From positions 124,001-188,000 of the forward strand of contig NZ_FNGY01000001.1 in NCBI RefSeq assembly GCF_900103665.1: DNA of 64,000 nt, given 5' to 3'. The first letter of the stretch is position 1, and every line of letters starts with the position of its first letter. Below the pieces are notes generated by a model. It did no database searches, was not told the origin of the DNA, and saw nothing but the letters and a program-made list of their open reading frames with translations. Source of the stretch: Pedobacter steynii (GTDB taxonomy: Bacteria > Bacteroidota > Bacteroidia > Sphingobacteriales > Sphingobacteriaceae). Below, one piece after another: positions 37,583 to 46,837 of this stretch. A program made the position numbers and the translations under genes.

Positions 37583-38593
37583 GTGAAAGTAAGATTTGCT
37601 CTGTTTGGTGTTTTGATGTTGATTCTTGCTTGTGGGCCTGAAAGGAAATCGATTGATACTAAAATTGTAAACATACAATATCCGGAAATCAATGCTGCTA
37701 ATTTCGAGCAAAAATTAGTTGAAAGCGTTAAACATTATGCTAATGAGCCAATGTACTATATGCGTATCAATAAAAGTAATTGCGTATTAGAGGTATTGGT
37801 CAATGATTATCCTATGCATAAAGATTATAAGTTATCTAATTATGCGACTCCCTTGGACATAAACCGTGGCATTTTAAAGAGTGGAGAGCAAAAGCTAACC
37901 TATCGCTTATATCCCATAGGTGATTTGATAAAAGAAGAATATGGCGAGGGGGATAGCTCAATAACATTAACAGACAATACTTCAATATCCATATCTATCA
38001 TAAAAATGGATGGCAAAGGAGGTCAAACGCTGGAAGATGAACAAGTAGTGATGAAGCATAATAATTTGACAGATAGTAAAGGCCATTTCATTGCCTCTGG
38101 GAAACCCTATTATGAATTTACTTTTAATTTTAAAGCTGAAGTACCCTATGTAAACGAGGGTTGGAGTAAAGGACAGGATTTAACAAAATTAGATCAGGAG
38201 GTTCTTGAACAAAAAACACTGAAGTTTTATAAAGAATATGCAAGTGTATATGAAAGTAAGAATGCTGATTTGTTAGCGAAATTGAAATTTGGAACGGAAA
38301 GCAGAAATGCCGTTGCATTATATAAAAAAGAGCCGGATATAAAAGAGTTATGGAAAGAACTATTAGCAGATGTAAAGGCAAATAATACAAAAATACAACC
38401 TATAGAAAATTATAAAATGGTGTTTTTTGGTGATGGCAAGATCGTGTTCTTACTAACAAATTCTTTAAAGCCGGAATACAGGGGGCTCGGAGCTTTAGTG
38501 ATTGATAATGATGATTCAACATTAATGCCGGGTGTTTTTTTGTATCTACCAGAAGGAAAAAAGCTGGAAGATGGGCTATACATGGCTAATTAA
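37583..38593 (+). CDS. Lipoprotein, putative immunity protein (copy 2, tandem paralogue)
   Basis: 336 aa, GTG start, lipoprotein signal MKVRFALFGVLMLILACG with Cys 17. It shares most of its mature sequence with the gene upstream (NKSNCVLEVL, GEGD.., NEGWSKGQDLTKLDQ, IQPIENYKMVFFG.GKIVFLL), while signal peptides and the far C-terminal loops differ. The 3-base gap and identical junction sequence at its own 3' end show tandem duplication. The second copy may protect against a variant effector carried by relatives. Confidence 0.7.
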   Translation: MKVRFALFGVLMLILACGPERKSIDTKIVNIQYPEINAANFEQKLVESVKHYANEPMYYMRINKSNCVLEVLVNDYPMHKDYKLSNYATPLDINRGILKSGEQKLTYRLYPIGDLIKEEYGEGDSSITLTDNTSISISIIKMDGKGGQTLEDEQVVMKHNNLTDSKGHFIASGKPYYEFTFNFKAEVPYVNEGWSKGQDLTKLDQEVLEQKTLKFYKEYASVYESKNADLLAKLKFGTESRNAVALYKKEPDIKELWKELLADVKANNTKIQPIENYKMVFFGDGKIVFLLTNSLKPEYRGLGALVIDNDDSTLMPGVFLYLPEGKKLEDGLYMAN

Positions 38594-38620
38594 ATTGTGA
38601 AAGTAAGATTTGCTCTGTTT
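38577..38620 (+). repeat. Second copy of a 44-bp direct repeat: stub of a third lipoprotein gene
   Basis: 44 bases here are identical to 37563-37606, where they span the end of copy 1, the 3-base gap and the first 24 bases of copy 2. After 38620 the identity stops. The sequence therefore holds the GTG start and first eight codons of a third copy (from 38597) that is otherwise lost. It shows past expansion and contraction of the array by recombination. Confidence 0.85.
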
Positions 38621-38699
38621 TGTATCGATTTCTTGCTGGTGAAAAGAAAATACAACTTGAGTGCCTTTTTCCGGGTATTTAAGAAGAGCTATTATCCAA

Positions 38700-40613
38700 C
38701 TAAAACAGCTGTATCGTAGTGGCATTTTGTGCAGCTGCGGGCGTACTCATTTTCTTTTTCAGCAACTCATGTATCTTTTTCATCAGTAAATGTGGATCCT
38801 CCCAATTGCTGGCTTCTGCGGCAATTTCTGTAGCGGTACGCATTTTATACAGCTTATTTTCTGCTGCTAAACGATGCTGCTGGAATAAGTGAACCAGTTT
38901 CTGATCGGATTTACTTTTAGGTTTTCCGCGGATCTGTTTATTCAGGGGATTGATGACCTGCAGACTGATCTCTTTTGCAAAGTAATTGAAGGCCGCTTCA
39001 ATTCTCGCATGAATGGCTTTATGGTCCTTTAAGCCACTGTCTTTCTGTAATTGACGAAGCTGAGACTGGAAACGTAAAGAGAGGTCCTGAAGGGCTTCTT
39101 CAGACCTGTTGAGGCTCCCAATCATTGACCTTAGTTCGGCGTCATTAGACTTCATGATTTCATGGTCTGATGTCACTGTATTCAAAGACTCGATTACCTC
39201 CTGGAAAGAGAACACATTACTGAATAAATAAATGATATACCTTTCCTGTGATAAAGATAACAATTCGCTCAGTTCATCCTCATTACCGGTATTCATATAG
39301 TTCAGCACTTCTATATTTGAGCGCAGGCTTTCTTTATTGATTTTGGAACGGAGGATCAGCCCGTTTAAGGTACGTACCCTGCTTAAAGCCACATACACCT
39401 GTCCTGAAACAAAGGAGTTTCCGGCATCGATGATGGCACTGTCAAAGGTTAAACCCTGACTTTTATGGATCGTTACTGCCCAGGCGAGCTTAATCGGAAA
39501 CTGATAAAACTCTCCTACCTGCTGTTGAACGATGGCCTGATTTTCATTGGCTTTATATTCAAATGATTGCCAGGAAGCCCTTTCTAAAAGCAGGTCTTCC
39601 TCATCAGGAAAAGAAATATAGATCTCTTCTCCTGCGATAGACTTTACTTTTCCAATTTTACCGTTATAGAATTTTCTGTTTTCTCCGGTATCGTTCTTAA
39701 TGAACATCACCTGAGCACCTATTTTTAGTCGCAGGGACTGTTCTACCGGAAGGGTTTGGATATTGAGTGTCCCGTCTATCTGCCCTTCAAAAATATAATC
39801 GTCACCTTCCAGTTCATCGAGTTTCTCATTGTTCACCGCATTGGCCTCTGCATTATGAGAGGTAATGATAATGTGATTCGATCCTTCTGCCTGTTTAAAA
39901 TCAGGATCGAAGCGCTGGTTTAGAATGTCCAGTCTGGCATCACCAATCTGGTTGTTCCTGATGTCGTTCAGGATGTCTACAAATTCAGGTTCTGTTTGAC
40001 GGAATACCTTTTTGAGCTCAACCTGCAGTAAAGGGTGTTGTTTCACTACCGTGGCTTCAAAAAAATAGGGAGAAGGGTATATTTTGCTTAGCAACTCCCA
40101 GTCTTCCCTTTTGGTGACCGGGGGCAGTTGAAATAAATCGCCAATCAGCAGGAGTTGCACACCGCCAAAAGGCGCGTCATTTTTCCTGACCATCCTTAGT
40201 ATAGCATCTACTGCATCAATCACATCGCATCTCACCATGGAAACCTCGTCGATGATCATCAGTTCCAGTTCTGTGAGCAAGCTTTTTCTTTCTCTGGAAT
40301 AGTTAAGTTCTGTGAGCAGGGTTTTGATCGAGACCACACCGGCCCTTAAGCTGGCCAGGTTCACATCACCCGGAAAAAAGGAACCTGGAGGAAGCTGGAA
40401 CAGCGAGTTGATCGTTACTCCTTTTGCATTCATCGCTGCAACTCCTGTCGGGGCAACGATCACCGTCTTCTTTGCAGTCGTTTCTTTGATTTTTCTGAGT
40501 AAAGTGGTTTTCCCCGTTCCGGCTTTTCCGGTCAGAAAGATGCTTTGATTGGTATATTCAATAAACGATATGACTTTATCAAAAATTTCATTAGAAGGGT
40601 CCACAGTACTCAT
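38700..40613 (-). CDS. Pif1/RecD2-like superfamily 1 helicase
   Basis: 637 aa. Motif I (FLTGKAGTGKTTLL) is near residues 24-37, motif II is IIDEVSM, motif III GGVQLLLIGDLFQLPP, and the C-terminal UvrD-like fold carries AVTIHKSQGLTFD and YVALSRVRTLNGLILRS (motifs V/VI). The C-terminal 170 residues are helical and charged. Proteins of this type unwind DNA 5'-3', including G-quadruplex and R-loop structures. Not linked to the T6SS island: it lies on the opposite strand and converges on it. Confidence 0.88.
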   Translation of the reverse strand: MSTVDPSNEIFDKVISFIEYTNQSIFLTGKAGTGKTTLLRKIKETTAKKTVIVAPTGVAAMNAKGVTINSLFQLPPGSFFPGDVNLASLRAGVVSIKTLLTELNYSRERKSLLTELELMIIDEVSMVRCDVIDAVDAILRMVRKNDAPFGGVQLLLIGDLFQLPPVTKREDWELLSKIYPSPYFFEATVVKQHPLLQVELKKVFRQTEPEFVDILNDIRNNQIGDARLDILNQRFDPDFKQAEGSNHIIITSHNAEANAVNNEKLDELEGDDYIFEGQIDGTLNIQTLPVEQSLRLKIGAQVMFIKNDTGENRKFYNGKIGKVKSIAGEEIYISFPDEEDLLLERASWQSFEYKANENQAIVQQQVGEFYQFPIKLAWAVTIHKSQGLTFDSAIIDAGNSFVSGQVYVALSRVRTLNGLILRSKINKESLRSNIEVLNYMNTGNEDELSELLSLSQERYIIYLFSNVFSFQEVIESLNTVTSDHEIMKSNDAELRSMIGSLNRSEEALQDLSLRFQSQLRQLQKDSGLKDHKAIHARIEAAFNYFAKEISLQVINPLNKQIRGKPKSKSDQKLVHLFQQHRLAAENKLYKMRTATEIAAEASNWEDPHLLMKKIHELLKKKMSTPAAAQNATTIQLF

Positions 40614-40641
40614 ATCTGCAAATTTAGCCTAAATTTTCTAA

Positions 40642-41379
40642 TCAATAAGGAAGTTGTGGCAATGATTTCCCACATTCCGAAACAATTGTTTGACTGGCAG
40701 GGAATTCATAATGATGGTCGCCGGGAAGGAGCTTAATTTTGAAATTTTTAAGCTTCAGTTCATTCAGCGGTTTAGGGTTTTCCTCAAGCCCGTAATAACA
40801 AAAGACCGGAATATGGATCTTTTCCACTTCGGGGATCACCTTGTATGCCTTGTCATCTCCGGCCAGGTTGAGGAGGTCTGCGGTATGGACTTTAAAGGCA
40901 GTACTGGCAAAGGGAGAAAGTAATTGCAATGATATGACCCTTCTTTTTGCCCGAAAAGGAAGCCGGTTGTAAATAAAGGGGACTACATCCGCGCCGAAGG
41001 AATAGCCGCAGAGGTAGATTTCGGACGCCTTATATTTTCTTCTATAAGTCCTTAATAGCAGCAGGATGTCTTTACTCAGTTCCTGGGGCGTTCTTTGTGT
41101 CCAGAAGTAGTTCCTGGAATTGAATCCTACGGTATGAAAACCTTTTTCTGAAAATTGGCGGGCGAGCTCATCTTCAAAATCCAGCCAGCCTCCGTCGCCG
41201 GAAAGAATAAAGATTAGTTTTTTTGAAGCGGGTTCTGCGGAAGGGTAGAGGATGATGGGCAGATCGTAGTCGTATCGCTCGAGCCCGGCATGGTCTGTTT
41301 TTCTATTCCGGAGAAAAATTCCGCAACCGGAAAATAAAAAAACTATAACCATAGCGATACCAATTTTCCAGTGAGCCAT
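40642..41379 (-). CDS. AcvB/VirJ-family alpha/beta hydrolase lipoprotein
   Basis: 245 aa. A short lipoprotein-like signal (IAMVIVFLFSGCG) with Cys near 20 is followed by LIFILSGDGGWLDFE and the nucleophile elbow GYSFG (about residues 146-150), both signature features of VirJ/AcvB proteins. Bacterial members hydrolyse lysyl-phosphatidylglycerol in the periplasm and adjust membrane charge. It ends 28 bases before the helicase gene on the same strand. Substrate assignment here is by family only. Confidence 0.82.
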   Translation of the reverse strand: MAHWKIGIAMVIVFLFSGCGIFLRNRKTDHAGLERYDYDLPIILYPSAEPASKKLIFILSGDGGWLDFEDELARQFSEKGFHTVGFNSRNYFWTQRTPQELSKDILLLLRTYRRKYKASEIYLCGYSFGADVVPFIYNRLPFRAKRRVISLQLLSPFASTAFKVHTADLLNLAGDDKAYKVIPEVEKIHIPVFCYYGLEENPKPLNELKLKNFKIKLLPGDHHYEFPASQTIVSECGKSLPQLPY

Positions 41380-41484
41380 TCCCTTTTTATCGATTAATTT
41401 TTTGCTGCTGCAGATCTCAGATTAAAAATGTAAATTACGAAAAAAACGCCCGAACTCCCGCTGACGAATTCCACATTTTTTGAG

Positions 41485-41513
41485 TTATCCACAGCAAGCA
41501 AAAGTTATCCAGT
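41485..41513 (+). promoter_or_regulatory. DnaA box (TTATCCACA) and a second weaker site upstream of dnaA
   Basis: TTATCCACA at 41485-41493 is an exact DnaA box. TTATCCAGT at 41505-41513 matches seven of nine bases in the same orientation, 20 bases downstream. They lie about 150 bases before dnaA and probably serve autoregulation; two sites are too few to call the replication origin. Confidence 0.65.
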
Positions 41514-41659
41514 CCGTATGATTTTAGGAATGAGCGAGTTACGAAAAAGGTGAGATTTTCCATCCGAATGTTGGTAAATTTTATGATCTTCGCACTCCCA
41601 AAACGACGGGCCCATCCGCAGTTTTAGTTATTATAAACCGTAAAAATTAAAGAAGAACT

Positions 41660-43093
41660 ATGCAAAACACTTGTACTCAAGTATGGAATAACTGTCTCCA
41701 AATCATAAAGGATAATATCCCGGCCCAGAGTTACAAGACTTGGTTCGAACCGATATCTGCCCTTAAGCTGGATGGAAGCGTTTTAACCGTACAGGTACCT
41801 AGTTTATTCTTTTATGAATGGCTTGAGGAGCACTATGTAGCGTTATTGCGCAAAACCGTTAAGCAGCAGCTTGGCACAGAAGGAAGACTGGAGTATAATA
41901 TTGTGGTGGATAAATCTACCAATGGGGCTTTACCATACACCACTAATATGCCTTCAAACGGAAGCATGTCTTCCACGAACAGGAAACAATCAATGCCTGT
42001 TCCGGTAAATGTAAACAGAGATATTAAGAACCCATTTGTGATCCCGGGATTGAAGAAGATGAATGTAGACCCACAACTGAATTCGAACTATACCTTTGAT
42101 ACTTTTGTTGAGGGTGACTGTAACCGCCTTGCCCGTTCGGCAGGACATGCGGTAGCCGCAAAACCAGGAGCCACTTCCTTTAACCCGCTAATGATCTATG
42201 GAGCTTCAGGTCTTGGCAAAACTCACTTAGCACAGGCAATCGGAAATGAGATCCGACAGAACCTACCTGATAAGCTGGTGATCTACCTTTCCTGCGAGAA
42301 GTTCTGTCAGCAGTTCGTAGAATCATTGAAAAACAATACGATCAATGATTTCGTGAATTTCTATCAGGCCATGGACGTCATCATTATGGATGATATTCAC
42401 AACTTCGCCGGTAAAGAAAAAACACAGGATATTTTCTTCCACATCTTTAACCATTTACACCAGTCGGGCAAACAGATTATCATTACTTCAGATAAGTCGC
42501 CGAAAGACCTTACCGGTCTGGAAGAACGTTTGCTGAGCCGTTTCAAATGGGGCCTTTCTGCGGATCTTCAGATCCCTGAACTGGAAACAAGAATTGCGAT
42601 CCTTAGAAAGAAAATGTATGCTGATGGAATCGACCTTCCTGATGAGGTAGTAGAATACGTAGCAAACAACATTGACAACAACGTTCGTGAGCTGGAAGGT
42701 GCAATGGTTTCCCTGTTGGCACAATCTACAATGAACAAAAAAGAAATTGATTTGCAACTCGCTAAATCAATGCTGAAGAACTTCATTAAAAACACAAGTA
42801 AAGAAGTTTCCATGGATTATATCCAGAAACTGGTTTGTGATTACTTCGAGGTTCCGGTACATTTATTAAAAGCGCCTACCCGTAAAAGAGAAATTGTTCA
42901 GGCCCGCCAGATCTCGATGTATTTGTCTAAAGGGATGACCAAGTCTTCATTGAAAACTATCGGTGCATTCTTTGGGGGTAGAGATCACTCTACAGTGATT
43001 TATGCTTGTCAGACCGTAGAAGATCTGATCCAGACGGATAAGACGTTCAGAGCTTATGTAAATGACATTGAGAAGAAACTGAAAATGAGCTAG
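41660..43093 (+). CDS. dnaA: Chromosomal replication initiator protein DnaA
   Basis: 477 aa with all four domains: domain I (CTQVWNNCLQIIKDNIPAQSYKTWF), a polar linker (about 95-135), the AAA+ core with Walker A GASGLGKTH, Walker B VIIMDDIHNF and sensor segments (LLSRFKWGLSADLQIPELETRIAILRKK, given in part), and domain IV with the DNA-binding signature GGRDHSTVIYACQTVEDL. It binds TTATCCACA boxes, melts the origin and loads the helicase. A terminator follows, so it is monocistronic. Confidence 0.97.
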   Translation: MQNTCTQVWNNCLQIIKDNIPAQSYKTWFEPISALKLDGSVLTVQVPSLFFYEWLEEHYVALLRKTVKQQLGTEGRLEYNIVVDKSTNGALPYTTNMPSNGSMSSTNRKQSMPVPVNVNRDIKNPFVIPGLKKMNVDPQLNSNYTFDTFVEGDCNRLARSAGHAVAAKPGATSFNPLMIYGASGLGKTHLAQAIGNEIRQNLPDKLVIYLSCEKFCQQFVESLKNNTINDFVNFYQAMDVIIMDDIHNFAGKEKTQDIFFHIFNHLHQSGKQIIITSDKSPKDLTGLEERLLSRFKWGLSADLQIPELETRIAILRKKMYADGIDLPDEVVEYVANNIDNNVRELEGAMVSLLAQSTMNKKEIDLQLAKSMLKNFIKNTSKEVSMDYIQKLVCDYFEVPVHLLKAPTRKREIVQARQISMYLSKGMTKSSLKTIGAFFGGRDHSTVIYACQTVEDLIQTDKTFRAYVNDIEKKLKMS

Positions 43094-43121
43094 TCAGCTC
43101 ATACGCTAAAATATATCGAAG

Positions 43122-43176
43122 ACCCGGAATGGAGTTCCTGATTAAGTTCAGAGCGTCATTCCGGGTTTTTGTTTTT
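43122..43176 (+). terminator. Rho-independent terminator after dnaA
   Basis: ACCCGGAATG (43122-43131) pairs with CATTCCGGGT (43157-43166) around a 25-base loop, followed by a T-rich tract. Confidence 0.85.
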
Positions 43177-43434
43177 ATGGCATAAACTGTGTTTATTTTT
43201 TTAACAATTTTTTTTAATTGACTATTTTATTTGATTTTCAGTTTATTATATTTGGATTGATATTTTGTTTTTCCAATTATGAGCTTTATTTAAAACTATG
43301 ACTTAATATTAATGCAGAGAAAACATTAAATTTTTGATTTTACACGAATTATACCAGGTGCATGTTTTTATATGAAAATATCTTTACTGATAATTCTTCT
43401 ATAAAATACACCATAACCTCCCTATAAATTTTCA
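43177..43434. other. AT-rich non-coding stretch between dnaA and the Rhs locus
   Basis: No gene, tRNA or DnaA box is visible. The sequence is very AT-rich with T-runs near 43198-43215. It may hold the promoter for the truncated Rhs relict, but no exact TAnnTTTG box with proper spacing was found. An origin DNA-unwinding role cannot be excluded or supported. Confidence 0.4.
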
Positions 43435-43653
43435 ATGAAAATACGCTACCTCATCTTATTTGCACTCGCTATTTATGGTGCGAGTTGTCTAAGGCAAGTA
43501 CCTCAAACCAACAAAGAGCAGAAAAATGTGATTACACCTCCTCCTGACGCTTCTGTCTTTGGACAATATGGAAATGCAGAAATTGAGCTCGATACGGGGA
43601 TTCCAAAAATCGATATTTCACTTTACGAAGATAAAGAGAAGGATATAAGCTAA
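43435..43653 (+). pseudogene. Truncated N-terminus of a SpvB/Rhs-type lipoprotein
   Basis: 72 codons: lipoprotein signal (MKIRYLILFALAIYGASC, Cys 18), a polar linker, then ITPPPDASVFGQYGNAEIEL and DTGIPKIDISLYEDKEKDIS. That second part is the standard opening of Bacteroidota SpvB/Rhs N-terminal halves (PPSPNAASLGKYG..TG.P.ISIPLY.I...D..LPISLSYHASG) and aligns with residues 29-72 of the next gene (MPPSPVASKFTTYLGNEPN..IDLYNIELKDFS). The sequence ends exactly where LPI..SYHASG should follow. It could still produce a small lipoprotein, but it looks like the stub of a deleted paralogue. Confidence 0.7.
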
Positions 43654-43749
43654 ACATACAAGCATTCCACTTTGATTACATTTTCTCTCAAATTGTTATT
43701 CGAACTCAGGTTTAAGGATAACAAGAAAGGAAAGTATTAGATATTCCAT

Positions 43750-43759
43750 CCCCCCCCCC
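43750..43759 (+). repeat. Poly(C)10 tract in the leader of the Rhs N-terminal half
   Basis: Ten consecutive C, unique in the window, 10 bases before the ATG at 43770 (34 before the alternative ATG at 43794). It lies outside coding sequence: the frame upstream has no start after the TAA at 43719. Homopolymer tracts of this length change length easily during replication. Confidence 0.9.
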
Positions 43760-43769
43760 TGATTTTTTT

Positions 43770-46700
43770 ATGAACCAAATATCCACCTTATTTATGAAGT
43801 ATTTTATATTTCTTATTGTTTGCTTGTTAGGAACCGATGTGTTTGCTCAACACAATAATAAATTGCAGTTTAATGTGATGCCCCCATCACCTGTAGCGAG
43901 TAAGTTTACAACTTATTTAGGAAATGAACCAAATTTGAGTAGTGGCACAGTGAGTATTCCTATCGATCTATACAATATAGAGCTAAAGGATTTTTCTCTC
44001 CCGATAAAGATGACCTATTCTACTTCAGGCATTTCAATTACTGATACGCCGTTTCCCTATGGATACGGATGGGTGTCAAATATCAATCCCCGCATTACCA
44101 GGAAAGTATTAGGTAGAGCAGATGAACGATATCCTTTTAAGGATAACTATACGCTACAAAATGATTGGATCAATAGGAATAATGGTAAAGCAGCTATGGT
44201 TTCTACAAGTTATTACTATTCTTTGTTAAAAGGAATGGTTTCAGATAAAGGAGAGCTTGTTTCTTATCAGTTGTATAAAGAAGATCTTTATGATGGACAG
44301 AAAGATATTTTTACCATTAATCTTCCTCACAAATCAATCACGTTCCTGATAAAGAAGGAGCTAAATGGGTTCAAAGCATACACCTACGGGAATTATGTTA
44401 AAATAGATCTTGTTAATAGCGCACATGGTGTCTATGAGTTTATTGACCACATTACTGTGACGGATGAGGATGGAACCATCTATAGATTCGGAGCTCCCTT
44501 CGATGCCTTCCAAAGCAACTATGTTGAAGCTAATGGTGAAATAATTATCACATCCTGGCTCTTAAGGGAAATAGAAGCAAAAAACCATCAAAAGATAAAA
44601 TTTATCTGGGCGAATTTTGATACAAGTAATTCCGCCCCACTCGTGTCAGTGGCGACTACGGTAAATGATTTAAAAAGCAGACGTTTACCACATACACCCG
44701 CCGCTGGGGAGTCTCCAAACTCAAAGCCTCCGGAAAGCCGTCCTGAAGTATCAATTTCTGCGTTAAAAATAGATATGGATGAGTATACTAATCCAGACAG
44801 TAAAATGCTGACGAAAATTGAATTTCCTTTAGGAAGCGTTGACTTTTCTTATCTGAGTAGGACCTTACCTCTGGTCAACAATATAAAGATTAGTGACTTT
44901 GCAGGAAGTATAATTAAAAATGTAGATTTTGCCTATGGAGAGTGGAATGCCCAGCAAGATCAGTTCCTGTTAAAGCAGATTTCAGTAAATGATGATAAGT
45001 ACAAATTTGAATATAACACGAATAGATATGGCAAAGGAAGTACTTCAATCGATTTATGGGGTTTTTATAATGGGAAAGTGAATCAATCTCATGTCCCAAA
45101 AGTATTTTTAAAATACTATTGGGAGTATGCTTTTAAGAACCTTCCTCCTGTAAATAATGGTCTTTCCGTAGGGTTTGCTGACAAATCTGTCGACGAGTTG
45201 GCAATGAAGGCATTTATGCTCGAAAAAATAATTTACCCTACTGGCGGTTATAGTACTTATGATTATGAACCACACCAATTCAGTTTTAATGAGCAGTATT
45301 TAGGTTTTGACCCAAGTTCAAATTTTCCGAATACGCCTACAAAAGGAGGCGGACTAAGGGTGAAAACAGTGAAAAGTTACCATCACGATGGTTCATTACA
45401 ATTAGAGAAGTCATACAAATATGGTATCGGTGAAAATGGACTGGCTAGAATAAAATTAATACCCACTCTCAACTCTTTCATTGACGAGATTTATAACTTT
45501 ACCTATAACGCTTATGGTAGTGATTTCGCCCTTTATAACAGATTGTTAACAATTAAGGGACTGTCTGATTATTCAAGCTACGACTTTGGTAAATCTGGGT
45601 TCTGGTACGATGAAGTGACCGAGTACTCCTTAACAAATAAGAGGACCGTCAAATTTATATTTAAAGACGATGTGGTGGCGAAATTACAAGGTCCCAGATT
45701 TTTTCAGAAGAAGTTTACACAAATAACTTCCAGCCTGTTTCAAAACGGACCTCAAATTAAGGAAGAAATAAATTACCTGAAGACGAGCTCTGGTTATTCT
45801 CCGCTCTTGAGGAAAAATTATGATTATGAGTGGATTAGCGATCCAAACGGTCAAATTCAAAATATGTTGATCGACCGAAGAATTGGAACAAGTTTAGATG
45901 GAAACACATGGGTTGAAGGAACACATGCTATATACCCCGCATTCCCGGAATTTATTCCATGGGGTACTCAGGGCGGGGAATTCCAGCTGTTTCCGGAGCA
46001 TTTTAGTGCAAGTGATTTTACTTTCAATGAAGCAAAGTATTATATCGATCCAGGTATTTATCGCTTGAAAAGTGAACAGCAAATAACCTATGCATTATCC
46101 GATTCAATTATAAACATAAAAACATTTAGTTATAACCCGGATAAGATCACATATCCGAAAACTGTCGAATCAATTTCCAGTAAAGGTGGTACTCTTAATC
46201 GTAAAACTTCAAAATATCCATGGGAAAGCAGCTTAGATATTTATCAGCTTATGGTACAAAAGAATATGTTGGATAAGCCTATTGAAGAACTTTTTACCAC
46301 CAACCAGTCTACAACATTACTCAGTAATAACTACGCTGTAGATACAAATTTGTCAAATGAGCTGGTTTTTCTACAAAATCAAACGATTCACATTAACGCT
46401 GCATTAAGTAAGATAATTTCTTTCAAACGATATGATCTCTATGGTAATCCATTGGAGTTTAGTATACAAAAAGCTCCGTCAACTACCCTTTTATGGGGGT
46501 ACAAGGGGCAGTACCCCATTGCAGAGATTGTAAACGCCAGCTATAGTGATGTATTAACTAAACTTGGTGGAGAGGGGGTGATTGATCAGTTTAACAATGC
46601 TTCAGTGACTGAAGATTTTATTCGTCAGAAGATGGCCCAGTTGAGATCCGGACTTCCCAATGCACAGATTACGTCCTTTATATATAAACCCTTGGTGGGG

Positions 46701-46829
46701 ATAACTAGTAAGACCAATCCTAATGGTAGAATTGAATATTATGAGTATGATGGATATCAAAGATTGAAGAATGTGAAAGACCAAAAGGGAAACGTTCTGA
46801 AAAATACAACTTATCACTATAAGCCTTAA
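43770..46829 (+). CDS. Exported SpvB/Rhs-type protein, N-terminal half of a split Rhs toxin
   Basis: 1019 aa. The signal peptide (MKYFIFLIVCLLGTDVFAQ) begins at the second Met (43794), so that codon is an equally likely start. Then comes the SpvB-like opening (MPPSPVASKF..TYLGNEPNLSSG, LPIKMTYSTSGISI), a long beta-rich body, and at the end Rhs/YD repeats (YYEYDGYQRLKNVKDQKGNV). It stops 8 bases before the Rhs core gene. In Bacteroidota the two halves together form a large secreted shell around a C-terminal toxin. The export route is presumably Sec followed by surface anchoring; no partner gene is in the window. Confidence 0.82.
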   Translation: MNQISTLFMKYFIFLIVCLLGTDVFAQHNNKLQFNVMPPSPVASKFTTYLGNEPNLSSGTVSIPIDLYNIELKDFSLPIKMTYSTSGISITDTPFPYGYGWVSNINPRITRKVLGRADERYPFKDNYTLQNDWINRNNGKAAMVSTSYYYSLLKGMVSDKGELVSYQLYKEDLYDGQKDIFTINLPHKSITFLIKKELNGFKAYTYGNYVKIDLVNSAHGVYEFIDHITVTDEDGTIYRFGAPFDAFQSNYVEANGEIIITSWLLREIEAKNHQKIKFIWANFDTSNSAPLVSVATTVNDLKSRRLPHTPAAGESPNSKPPESRPEVSISALKIDMDEYTNPDSKMLTKIEFPLGSVDFSYLSRTLPLVNNIKISDFAGSIIKNVDFAYGEWNAQQDQFLLKQISVNDDKYKFEYNTNRYGKGSTSIDLWGFYNGKVNQSHVPKVFLKYYWEYAFKNLPPVNNGLSVGFADKSVDELAMKAFMLEKIIYPTGGYSTYDYEPHQFSFNEQYLGFDPSSNFPNTPTKGGGLRVKTVKSYHHDGSLQLEKSYKYGIGENGLARIKLIPTLNSFIDEIYNFTYNAYGSDFALYNRLLTIKGLSDYSSYDFGKSGFWYDEVTEYSLTNKRTVKFIFKDDVVAKLQGPRFFQKKFTQITSSLFQNGPQIKEEINYLKTSSGYSPLLRKNYDYEWISDPNGQIQNMLIDRRIGTSLDGNTWVEGTHAIYPAFPEFIPWGTQGGEFQLFPEHFSASDFTFNEAKYYIDPGIYRLKSEQQITYALSDSIINIKTFSYNPDKITYPKTVESISSKGGTLNRKTSKYPWESSLDIYQLMVQKNMLDKPIEELFTTNQSTTLLSNNYAVDTNLSNELVFLQNQTIHINAALSKIISFKRYDLYGNPLEFSIQKAPSTTLLWGYKGQYPIAEIVNASYSDVLTKLGGEGVIDQFNNASVTEDFIRQKMAQLRSGLPNAQITSFIYKPLVGITSKTNPNGRIEYYEYDGYQRLKNVKDQKGNVLKNTTYHYKP

Positions 46830-46837
46830 ATGCTCTG

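Noticed and set aside
38597..38703. Short GTG ORF after the second lipoprotein
   Set aside because: Only its first eight codons derive from the lipoprotein gene; the rest is unrelated sequence running into the helicase 3' end.
43177..43434. Replication origin or DNA-unwinding element
   Set aside because: AT-rich but no DnaA box or repeated 13-mer could be seen; composition alone is not enough.
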